DNA of 13,591 nt from Rhizobiaceae bacterium. Its GTDB lineage: Bacteria; Pseudomonadota; Alphaproteobacteria; Rhizobiales; Rhizobiaceae. The notes below the pieces were generated by a model that searched no databases, was not told where the DNA came from, and saw only the letters and a list, made by a program, of their open reading frames with translations. The stretch spans positions 1 to 13,591 of the forward strand of contig JAGWJK010000025.1 of assembly GCA_028865845.1 (NCBI GenBank), read 5' to 3'. Made by a program: the position numbers and the translations under genes. Within the stretch, counting starts at the first letter, position 1. Each line of letters starts with the position of its first letter. Positions 1 to 8,873 of the stretch are shown here, piece after piece.

Positions 1-1065
1 CTGGTGCCGGTCGGCCGCGGCCAGCGCGAACTGATCATCGGCGACCGCCAGACCGGCAAGACCGCCGTGGCGATCGACACCTTCATCAACCAGAAGGCGG
101 TCAACGCCGGTGATGACGAGTCGAAGAAGCTCTACTGCATCTACGTCGCCGTCGGCCAGAAGCGCTCGACCGTTGCGCAGCTCGTGAAGAAGCTCGAGGA
201 AACCGGCGCGATCGACTACACCATCGTCGTGGCCGCGACCGCTTCGGACCCGGCGCCGATGCAGTTCCTTGCGCCCTATTCGGCCACCGCCATCGCGGAA
301 TACTTCCGCGACAACGGCCGCCACGCGCTGATCATCTACGATGACCTTTCGAAGCAGGCCGTGTCCTACCGTCAGATGTCGCTTCTGCTGCGCCGTCCGC
401 CGGGGCGTGAAGCCTATCCGGGCGACGTGTTCTACCTCCACTCCCGCCTGCTCGAGCGTTCGGCCAAGCTGAACGAGGACTTCGGTGCGGGTTCGCTGAC
501 GGCTCTGCCGATCATCGAAACCCAGGGCGGCGACGTGTCGGCCTTCATTCCGACCAACGTGATCTCGATCACCGACGGCCAGATCTTCCTCGAAACCGAC
601 CTGTTCTACCAGGGTATCCGTCCGGCCGTTAACGTCGGTCTGTCGGTTTCGCGTGTTGGTTCGTCGGCGCAGATCAAGGCGATGAAGCAGGTTGCCGGCT
701 CGATCAAGGGTGAACTCGCCCAGTATCGCGAAATGGCTGCCTTCGCGCAGTTCGGTTCGGACCTTGACGCTGCCACACAGCGCCTGCTGAACCGCGGTGC
801 CCGCCTGACGGAACTCCTGAAGCAGCCGCAATTCTCGCCGCTGAAGACGGAAGAGCAGGTTGCAGTGATCTTCGCCGGCGTCAACGGCTACCTCGACAAG
901 ATCTCCGTTCAGCAGATCAACAAGTTCGAGCAGGGCCTGCTTTCCTACCTGCGGTCGGAAGGCAAGGACGTTCTCGATGCGATCCGCACCGAAAAGGCCA
1001 TCAGCGACGCGACCAAGGGTAAGCTTACGGCTGCTCTCGACAGCTACGCCAAGTCTTTCGCCTGA
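1..1065 (+). CDS. atpA: F1 ATP synthase subunit alpha, 5' partial
   Basis: Alpha subunit of the F1 headpiece of the membrane-bound H+-translocating ATP synthase. It carries the non-catalytic nucleotide sites and contributes an arginine finger to the catalytic beta sites. The reading frame is open from base 1, so the 5' end lies outside the window. About 354 residues are visible, compared with roughly 510 for the usual full-length protein, so about 70 per cent is present. Visible landmarks, counted from the first visible codon, are the P-loop GDRQTGKT (14-21), the YDDLSKQA motif, and the family signature [10 protein letters not shown] followed by [13 protein letters not shown], which carries the conserved arginine. 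The apparent GTG at base 4 is an internal valine codon and not the start. The gene stops at TGA 1063-1065, and atpG follows after 29 bases in the same operon. Identification is secure. Confidence 0.98.
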   Translation: MVPVGRGQRELIIGDRQTGKTAVAIDTFINQKAVNAGDDESKKLYCIYVAVGQKRSTVAQLVKKLEETGAIDYTIVVAATASDPAPMQFLAPYSATAIAEYFRDNGRHALIIYDDLSKQAVSYRQMSLLLRRPPGREAYPGDVFYLHSRLLERSAKLNEDFGAGSLTALPIIETQGGDVSAFIPTNVISITDGQIFLETDLFYQGIRPAVNVGLSVSRVGSSAQIKAMKQVAGSIKGELAQYREMAAFAQFGSDLDAATQRLLNRGARLTELLKQPQFSPLKTEEQVAVIFAGVNGYLDKISVQQINKFEQGLLSYLRSEGKDVLDAIRTEKAISDATKGKLTAALDSYAKSFA

Positions 1066-1094
1066 TCGGGCCTCACTTCTAGGACGGATACCGG

Positions 1095-3433
<2,339 letters not shown>

Positions 3434-3446
3434 TCCATCAACACGG

Positions 3447-3469
3447 CGGCGCGCGGTTTCCGCGTGCCG
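3447..3469 (+). other. Strong intercistronic hairpin between atpD and atpC
   Basis: Bases 3447-3456 (CGGCGCGCGG) can pair with 3460-3469 (CCGCGTGCCG) as a 10-bp stem with one G-U pair, closed by a TTT loop. No T-tract follows, so it is not an ordinary intrinsic terminator. It lies 14 bases after the atpD stop and 23 bases before the atpC start. A role in mRNA processing, 3' end protection of the upstream message or tuning of epsilon synthesis relative to beta is inference only. Confidence 0.7.
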
Positions 3470-3492
3470 TTCCTGACGGGAAATGAGCGCAC

Positions 3493-3900
3493 ATGCCTGA
3501 CAACTTCAACTTCGAACTGGTTTCCCCGGAGCGTATGCTTCTGTCGGAACTGGTCATTGACGTTGTCATTCCCGCCAGTGAAGGCGAGATGACGGTCATG
3601 GCGCATCATGCACCGACGATGGCGGCGATCAAGCCGGGTATCATCAAGGTGCATTCGGCTTCGGGCAGGAAGCAGGATTACGTCATTTTCGGCGGTTTCG
3701 CCGACGTCCTGCCGACGGGCTGCACGGTGCTTGCCGAATCTGCCATTCCGGTTGAGGAACTTGAGCAGGACGAGCTGACGCGCCGCATCAATGCCGCCAA
3801 GGAAGAGCTTGAGGATGCCGAGCATCACGAGCACAAGTCCCGCCTGGAAAAGTTCATTCTGGAACTGACGCATCTGAGCGGCACGATCCAGAAGGACTGA
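3493..3900 (+). CDS. atpC: F1 ATP synthase subunit epsilon
   Basis: Epsilon subunit of F1, bound to gamma at the foot of the central stalk and often inhibitory to ATP hydrolysis. The protein is 135 residues, a normal length. The N-terminal beta-sandwich (about residues 3-88) shows the typical FELVSPERMLLS opening, the EGEMTVMAHHAPTM stretch and FGGFADV. The C-terminal part (about 89-135) is charged and helical, with runs such as ELTRRINAAKEELEDAEHHEH, matching the helical hairpin of the family. The start ATG follows a purine-rich GGGAAATGAG. An ATG inside that stretch is in another frame and leads nowhere. It is the last gene of the operon, with a terminator 30 bases downstream. Confidence 0.97.
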   Translation: MPDNFNFELVSPERMLLSELVIDVVIPASEGEMTVMAHHAPTMAAIKPGIIKVHSASGRKQDYVIFGGFADVLPTGCTVLAESAIPVEELEQDELTRRINAAKEELEDAEHHEHKSRLEKFILELTHLSGTIQKD

Positions 3901-3930
3901 TGCGAAGGCTGTAGTCTTCGTTGATCAATC

Positions 3931-3957
3931 AAGCGGCCTTCCGGGCCGCTTTTTTGT
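3931..3957 (+). terminator. Intrinsic terminator of the atp operon
   Basis: An 8-bp stem, AAGCGGCC (3931-3938) with GGCCGCTT (3944-3951), closes a TTCCG loop and runs into TTTTTTGTTG. This is a textbook Rho-independent terminator 30 bases after the atpC stop. Read on the other strand it is followed by a mixed sequence, so it probably does not serve the convergent lysR-type gene well. Confidence 0.92.
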
Positions 3958-3980
3958 TGTCCGGGATCAGGCCAGCGTAG

Positions 3981-4877
3981 TTACCCTTGCAGCAGATGCC
4001 TGTGCAGTTGCGTCGCCTCGGGGGAGAGCGAGCGGAAGCGTGGGGTGCCGAGATAATAGCCGAAGCCGCTTTCGACATGGTCTTTGCCGACCGTCACCAA
4101 AGCGCCGCTGCGCAGATGCTCCTCGATCAGTCCGACGCTGCCGAGCGCGATACCCTCGCCGCGAAGGGCGGCTTCCACCGCCATGATGTAGGTCGAGAAG
4201 GAGAGGCGCGGTCGCGGCAGCTTGCCCTTGAGTGGCGTGCCGATGCGGCCGAACCATTGGCGGAAGCTGATCCAATGCGCGTTGAAACGCTCGTAATCGA
4301 TGAGATCGAGACCGGCGATTTCGTCCGATGTCAGCGCCTGCGGCTCCAGCCTACGTTGCGCCAGATAGTCCGGCGAGGCAATGGGCACCAGGGTCTCCTT
4401 CATCAGCAGGGTCAGGTTCCAGCGTGGATGTTCGCCCGTGGAATAGAGGATGACGAGATCGTTGGTTTCAGAGGCGAGTTCCGAGGGCGAGTCGGTCGTC
4501 AGCAGGCGCACGGAGATCCCCGGGCTTTCCTTGCCGAAATCCTTGAGCCGCTGACCGAGCCAGAGATGCGAGACGGAGCCACTGGCGGCGATCGAGATGA
4601 TCTCGCCTGAGCCGGCGCGAAACGGCTCCAGGCTTTCTTCCAGATATTCGAGCGTGGCGCGGACACGCTGGAACAGTCGCTCGCCATCCGGCGTCAGTGC
4701 CAGATTGCGACCGCGCCGGGTGAAGAGGGTGGCATTCAAATGGTCCTCGAGCCCCTTGATGCGGCGGCTGACGGCCGCCTGGGTGATATTCAGCTCCCTT
4801 CCGGCACGGGAAAAATTCATCGCTCGCGCCGCGGCGTCGAACACCCGGAAGGCCTCCAGCGGGATCTTTTCAAGCAT
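3981..4877 (-). CDS. LysR-family transcriptional regulator (GcvA-like)
   Basis: A 298-residue DNA-binding regulator of the LysR type, which typically controls a divergent operon in response to a small-molecule coinducer. The winged helix-turn-helix is at about residues 6-64, with the recognition region FSRAGRELNITQAAVSRRIKGLED (22-45), and TPDGERLF begins the linker helix. Residues from about 90 to 295 form the effector-binding domain. The TQAAVSRRI variant and the AASGSVSHLWLGQRL start of the effector domain resemble the GcvA/AmpR branch. The ATG is supported by GGAGAG five or so bases upstream. The gene diverges from the alcohol dehydrogenase operon across a 115-base gap, so that operon is its most likely target; the inducer is unknown. 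It converges on atpC. Confidence 0.93.
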   Translation of the reverse strand: MLEKIPLEAFRVFDAAARAMNFSRAGRELNITQAAVSRRIKGLEDHLNATLFTRRGRNLALTPDGERLFQRVRATLEYLEESLEPFRAGSGEIISIAASGSVSHLWLGQRLKDFGKESPGISVRLLTTDSPSELASETNDLVILYSTGEHPRWNLTLLMKETLVPIASPDYLAQRRLEPQALTSDEIAGLDLIDYERFNAHWISFRQWFGRIGTPLKGKLPRPRLSFSTYIMAVEAALRGEGIALGSVGLIEEHLRSGALVTVGKDHVESGFGYYLGTPRFRSLSPEATQLHRHLLQG

Positions 4878-4992
4878 GATCTCTCCATAACGTCAGATCA
4901 TCAATATTCCTGAGAAATGCCCTTATTTGAAGAGCTGAAATTGTGATGCAGGATTATCGCATCTTATTTGCCGCCGTTTCGCAGGTGATCCC
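4878..4992. promoter_or_regulatory. Divergent regulatory region between lysR-type gene and ADH operon
   Basis: This 115-base gap is clearly more AT-rich than the flanking genes and must hold both divergent promoters. A dyad GATGC (4945-4949), nine bases, GCATC (4959-4963) is visible, and a T-N11-A match with a TTC-CTGA-GAA core lies at 4905-4917. On the + strand TTGTGA (4941-4946) and CTTATT (4963-4968), spaced by 16, could form a weak promoter overlapping the dyad. On the - strand TTCAAA and AATATT spaced by 17 are possible. LysR proteins often bind T-N11-A dyads in such gaps; assigning either site to this regulator is inference. Confidence 0.4.
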
Positions 4993-6138
4993 TTGTCCTT
5001 TTCCATTTCCGCCATCCCCGATATCCGCTTCGGCGCCAGTGCCCTGTCCGGCCTTGCCGCCGCTGCGAAATCCTTCGAGGGCGTCAACGCCGTCCTTCTC
5101 GTGATCGACGCCTTCCTCGCCCAGTCCGGTCTTGCCGACCGAATCAAGGCCGATCTCACGGAAGCCGGCATCACCACGCGGGTGTTTTCCGATTTTGCCG
5201 GCGAGCCGAGGCTCGCGCATCTGCGCGCGGCGATCGACGTTGCCAAGGGTGCCGATCTGGTCGTTGGCGTCGGCGGCGGTTCGGCGCTGGATATCGCCAA
5301 GATCGTTGCCTGCGCGGCGGCCTCCGGCGAGGATCCGATGTTCTATGCCCTGGCGGCCAATCCCTTGCCGAAGCATCCGCTGAAGAAGATCATGGTGCCG
5401 ACCACGGCCGGCACCGGCTCTGAAACCTCGGCCACCAATATTTTCGCTGGACCCGAAGGCAAGAAGCTCTGGATCTGGGGGCCGGAGACCAAGGCCGATC
5501 TCGTTATCCTCGACCCGAGCCTGACGACGACCCTGCCAGCCAATCTGACTGCGTGGTGCGGCCTCGATGCCTTCATCCACGCCTTCGAAGCGGCGACCAA
5601 CCGCAACACGCATCGCGGCGCGCAATTCTACGCGCATGAGGCACTCCGGCTGATCACCGGCGCGTTGGAGACCGCGGTCAAGGAGCCCGGCAACATCGAC
5701 GCCCGCGGCGATGTGCTGCTCGGTTCATGCTTCGCCGGCATCGCCATCGACAATTGCGGCACGGCGATCGCGCACAACGTCAGCCACGCGCTTGCCGGCC
5801 TTGCACCGGTCCATCACGGTCTTGCTACGGCGCTCGGTTTCGAAGCGACCCTGCCATGGCTGGTCGAGGCCGATACGAGCGAGCTCAACGCCGCGGCCAG
5901 AGCCTGCGGTCTTGATAATGCGGCTGCTTTGCCCGCATTCGTCTCAGCCTGGATGGACCGTTGCGGTGTCGTCCGCGCTCTCCCCGCTGCCTTCAAGCCC
6001 TTCGATGCCGCCGATCTGGCCCGCGAAATGTACGCCACCGAAAATCAGCCGATGCGCCGCTCGACCATCCGCGATGTGACGGATGCCGATATCGACCGCA
6101 TCGCCGCCGCCGTCATGGCGCTCCCGAAAGGAATCTGA
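4993..6138 (+). CDS. Iron-containing alcohol dehydrogenase
   Basis: A 381-residue cytosolic member of the group III (Fe-dependent) NAD(P)-linked alcohol dehydrogenases, the family of FucO, DhaT and maleylacetate reductase. The dinucleotide-binding glycine motif VGVGGGSALDIAK is at 91-103, followed by VPTTAGTGSET at 135-145. The metal ligands D192, H196, H261 and H275 and the accessory H265 fall at the spacing known for FucO (196, 200, 263, 277 and 267), so the site appears intact. The start is a TTG at 4993, preceded by AGGTGA. It is the first start-like codon after an in-frame stop at 4936, and no nearby in-frame ATG exists. It is first in an operon with the aldehyde dehydrogenase, whose ATG comes one base after this stop. 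Likely role: oxidation of an alcohol to an aldehyde, or the reverse. The substrate cannot be told. Confidence 0.9.
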   Translation: MSFSISAIPDIRFGASALSGLAAAAKSFEGVNAVLLVIDAFLAQSGLADRIKADLTEAGITTRVFSDFAGEPRLAHLRAAIDVAKGADLVVGVGGGSALDIAKIVACAAASGEDPMFYALAANPLPKHPLKKIMVPTTAGTGSETSATNIFAGPEGKKLWIWGPETKADLVILDPSLTTTLPANLTAWCGLDAFIHAFEAATNRNTHRGAQFYAHEALRLITGALETAVKEPGNIDARGDVLLGSCFAGIAIDNCGTAIAHNVSHALAGLAPVHHGLATALGFEATLPWLVEADTSELNAAARACGLDNAAALPAFVSAWMDRCGVVRALPAAFKPFDAADLAREMYATENQPMRRSTIRDVTDADIDRIAAAVMALPKGI

Positions 6139-6139
6139 G

Positions 6140-7639
6140 ATGACCAAGAACTACACGCGCGATTATTGGGAAAGCGTTCTCTCCGGCCTCAAGCCCGAAG
6201 GGCGCCACTTCATCGATGGCGCTCATCGTGCAGCTGCAACCGGCGAGACTTTCACCCGTATCCGCCCGATGGACGGCAAGCCGGGCGCGCGGCTCGCCCG
6301 CGGCAATGCGGCGGACGTCGATGCTGCTGTCGCAGCTGCACGGGCTGCCTTCGAAAGCGGTATCTGGCGGAAGAAGGACCCGCTGGAGAGAAAGAAGATC
6401 ATGCTGAAATGGGCCGATTTGATCCGCGCCCATGGCGACGAATTGGCGATGCTTGAAACGCTTGATGTCGGCAAGCCGGTCATGGCCTCGCTCACCGTCG
6501 ACGTTCGCCTCTGCGCTGACGGCATCCAGTTCTACGGCGAGATGATCGACAAGCTCTATGACGAGATCGCTCCCACCGGCCCGAATGCGCGGGCTCTGGT
6601 CCGCAAGGTGCCGATCGGCGTCGTCGGTGCGATCACGCCGTGGAACTACCCGATGATCATCGATGCCTGGAAGCTCGGCCCGGCGATTGCCGCCGGCAAT
6701 TCCGTGGTGCTGAAGCCGGCCGAGCAATCCTCGCTCTCGGCGATCCGCCTGGCGGAACTGGCGTTCGAAGCGGGCCTGCCCGCCGGTGTGCTCAACGTCG
6801 TCACCGGCTATGGCGAGGAAACGGGCAAGCCGCTCGCCCTGCATATGGATGTCGACATGATCGCGTTTACCGGCTCGACCGAAGTCGGCAAGCTGATTAT
6901 GGGCTATGCAGCACAGTCGAACGTCAAGCGCGTGGCGCTGGAACTTGGCGGCAAGTCGCCGCTGGTCGTGTTTGCGGACGCCGATCTCGATGCCGCCGCA
7001 AGCGCTGCCGCCTGGGGCTGTTTCTATAATTCCGGTGAGACCTGCCATGCCTCGACGCGATTGCTCGTCGAGCGCTCGGTACAGGACCAGTTGATCGCGA
7101 AGATCGAAGCGGTGACGAAGAGCGACATCGCGCTCAAGCATCCGCTCGATCCCTCGGCCCAGATCGGTGCGCTGATCGAGGAAGAGCACATGAAGAAGGT
7201 GCTCGGAATGATCGCTGCCGGCGAAAAGGAAGGCGCGCGCCGTGCGTTCGGCGCCGAGCAGGTTCTGAGCGAGACCGGCGGCTATTACATCTCGCCCGGC
7301 GTCTTCGTCGATATGACCAACGATATGAGCCTGGCACGTCAGGAAATCTTCGGGCCGGTGCTTGCAACCATTCCTTTCGACAGCGAAGAGGAAGCGTTGA
7401 AAATCGCCAACGACACGATCTACGGTCTTGCCGGCGCCGTCTTTACCAAGGACATGGATCGCGCTCACCGCTTTTCCGAGGCGATCCATGCCGGTACGGT
7501 GTGGATCAACACTTACGATATGTCGAACTTCGCAACGCCGTTCGGCGGTTTCAAGCAGTCCGGTTTCGGCCGCGACCGTTCGGTGCATGCAATCGACAAG
7601 TATTGCGACTACAAGACCATCTGGCAGCAGTTCGGCTGA
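6140..7639 (+). CDS. NAD(P)-dependent aldehyde dehydrogenase, PuuC-like
   Basis: A 499-residue aldehyde dehydrogenase that oxidises an aldehyde to a carboxylate in the cytosol. The key residues are in place: N169 in TPWNYP, K192 in LKPAE, the general base E268 in ALELGGKSP and the nucleophile C302 in SGETCHAS. The opening (TRDYWESVLSG then HFIDGAHR) and the ending (PFGGFKQSGFGRD then HAIDKY) resemble gamma-glutamyl-gamma-aminobutyraldehyde dehydrogenase PuuC and related betaine-aldehyde-type enzymes. The ATG at 6140 was chosen because AAGGA lies just upstream and the protein then begins as family members do; an earlier in-frame ATG at 6083 lies inside the preceding gene. It directly follows the alcohol dehydrogenase, so the pair probably converts an alcohol to an acid. 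PuuC-like resemblance does not prove an amine substrate. Confidence 0.93.
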   Translation: MTKNYTRDYWESVLSGLKPEGRHFIDGAHRAAATGETFTRIRPMDGKPGARLARGNAADVDAAVAAARAAFESGIWRKKDPLERKKIMLKWADLIRAHGDELAMLETLDVGKPVMASLTVDVRLCADGIQFYGEMIDKLYDEIAPTGPNARALVRKVPIGVVGAITPWNYPMIIDAWKLGPAIAAGNSVVLKPAEQSSLSAIRLAELAFEAGLPAGVLNVVTGYGEETGKPLALHMDVDMIAFTGSTEVGKLIMGYAAQSNVKRVALELGGKSPLVVFADADLDAAASAAAWGCFYNSGETCHASTRLLVERSVQDQLIAKIEAVTKSDIALKHPLDPSAQIGALIEEEHMKKVLGMIAAGEKEGARRAFGAEQVLSETGGYYISPGVFVDMTNDMSLARQEIFGPVLATIPFDSEEEALKIANDTIYGLAGAVFTKDMDRAHRFSEAIHAGTVWINTYDMSNFATPFGGFKQSGFGRDRSVHAIDKYCDYKTIWQQFG

Positions 7640-7665
7640 CAGGGTTTGGGGGAGGAAGTGTCGTC

Positions 7666-8787
7666 ATGAGCAAGATCGTTTCCATCGAGATCAGCCATCA
7701 CCGGCTGCCGCTCGATCCGCCGTTCAAGGCCAGCTGGGATGGCCGGCCGCGTCGGCATTTCGATGCGACCATCGTGCGCGTGCGCGACGATGAAGGCCGC
7801 GAGGGCATCGGCTCGGGCGACCTGATGAAAGGTTTCGAGGGACACGAGGACCTGTTCATCGGCGAGGACCCACGGCATGTCGAGCGGCATTACGAAGTGC
7901 TATCGCACATCAATTTCCACTATGGCCGCTGCTGGCCGATGGATCTGGCGCTCTGGGATCTTTCCGGAAAGATTACCGGCGAGCCGGTATGGCGCATGCT
8001 CGGCGGCCGCGCCGGTCGGGTAAGGCTCTACGCCTCCTCCGGCGTGTTGCGCGAGCCCGCCGCCATGGCGGATCAGGCCGAGCGTTATGTCGAGGAAGGC
8101 TTTCCGGCGATGAAGGTTCGCTTCTCGTCGTCGTCAGGCGGCCGCGGCAGCTGGCGCGAAGATGTGAAGGCGCTGGAAGCCATCCGTGCCCAGGTCGGCG
8201 ACAGGCTGGAACTCATGGTCGATTGCAATCAGGGTTGGCGCATGCCGTGGGATACGACCTTGCCCTGGACCTTCAAGGACGCCCTGGCCGTCGCGAAAGA
8301 ATTGGAACGGCTCGGCATTTACTGGATGGAGGAGCCGCTTTACCGCTCCGACCGGAAGGGAATGAAGGAACTGAAGCAGGCGACCTCGGTACGCATCGCT
8401 GGCGGCGAGATGACGCGCGAGCTTTACGAGTTTCGCGATATTATCGAGGAACGCGCCTTCGACGTCGTACAGCCGGATGTCGCCCTTGTCGGCGGCATCA
8501 CCGGTTGCCGGCGGCTCGTCTATCAGGCGCGCGAAGCGGGCGTTCAGTTTACGCCGCATTCGTGGACAAACGGTATCGGCGTGCTCGCCAATGCGCATCT
8601 GACCGCCGGTGTCGGTGATGCGCCCTGGCTCGAATATCCCTACGACAATCCGGAATGGAGCGAGGAGCGCCGCGACTATCCGCTGGCCACGCCGCTGAAA
8701 CACAACAAGGGCTGGCTGGAACTCGGGACCGCGCCCGGTCTCGGCATCGTCCTCGACGAGGACCGCCTGAAGGCGACGCGCATTTGA
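7666..8787 (+). CDS. Mandelate racemase/muconate lactonizing enzyme family protein
   Basis: A 373-residue member of the enolase superfamily, which abstracts a proton next to a carboxylate with Mg2+ help; most relatives are acid-sugar dehydratases or racemases. The capping domain covers about residues 1-125 and the barrel the rest. Metal ligands are D186 (MVDCNQGW), E222 (WMEEP) and E248 (IAGGEM). The His-Asp dyad of the mandelate racemase subgroup is H298 (TPHSW) with D271 (QPDVA), and E323 (WLEYP) matches the late acid. The usual KxK at the end of the second barrel strand reads K150-V-R152. The ATG at 7666 has GGAGGA upstream and starts 26 bases after the aldehyde dehydrogenase; the frame is open further upstream inside that gene but without family similarity. 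It is the last gene of the operon. The substrate is unknown; a hydroxy-acid dehydratase is my preferred guess. Confidence 0.92.
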   Translation: MSKIVSIEISHHRLPLDPPFKASWDGRPRRHFDATIVRVRDDEGREGIGSGDLMKGFEGHEDLFIGEDPRHVERHYEVLSHINFHYGRCWPMDLALWDLSGKITGEPVWRMLGGRAGRVRLYASSGVLREPAAMADQAERYVEEGFPAMKVRFSSSSGGRGSWREDVKALEAIRAQVGDRLELMVDCNQGWRMPWDTTLPWTFKDALAVAKELERLGIYWMEEPLYRSDRKGMKELKQATSVRIAGGEMTRELYEFRDIIEERAFDVVQPDVALVGGITGCRRLVYQAREAGVQFTPHSWTNGIGVLANAHLTAGVGDAPWLEYPYDNPEWSEERRDYPLATPLKHNKGWLELGTAPGLGIVLDEDRLKATRI

Positions 8788-8796
8788 GATCTGGTT

Positions 8797-8821
8797 CGGC
8801 TGCCTCACAGCCGCGCTTTTT
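8797..8821 (+). terminator. Intrinsic terminator 1 after the catabolic operon
   Basis: A 6-bp stem CGGCTG (8797-8802) with CAGCCG (8808-8813) closes a CCTCA loop; after three bases a run of five T follows (8817-8821). It lies 9 bases after the stop of the enolase-superfamily gene. Confidence 0.7.
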
Positions 8822-8832
8822 CGACCTATCTT

Positions 8833-8866
8833 GCCGCTCGGCGTAATTTTCGCGGGGCGGCTTTTT
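8833..8866 (+). terminator. Intrinsic terminator 2 after the catabolic operon
   Basis: GCCGCTC (8833-8839) pairs with GGGCGGC (8855-8861) with one wobble. After a G-G mismatch, GCG pairs with CGC above it, giving a long hairpin with a TAATTTT loop and then TTTTT (8862-8866). It is the second of two tandem terminators and protects the convergent acyltransferase gene from read-through. On the - strand no T-tract follows. Confidence 0.85.
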
Positions 8867-8873
8867 CGTTCGT

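Noticed and set aside
6113..7588. 491-codon open frame antisense to the aldehyde dehydrogenase gene
   Set aside because: Shadow of a clearly real, motif-complete gene; no recognisable motif and no sensible ribosome site.
7501..7665. Longer N-terminus for the enolase-superfamily protein
   Set aside because: The extra 55 residues lie inside the aldehyde dehydrogenase gene in another frame and are Arg-rich; the ATG at 7666 has a GGAGGA site and begins the family's first strand.
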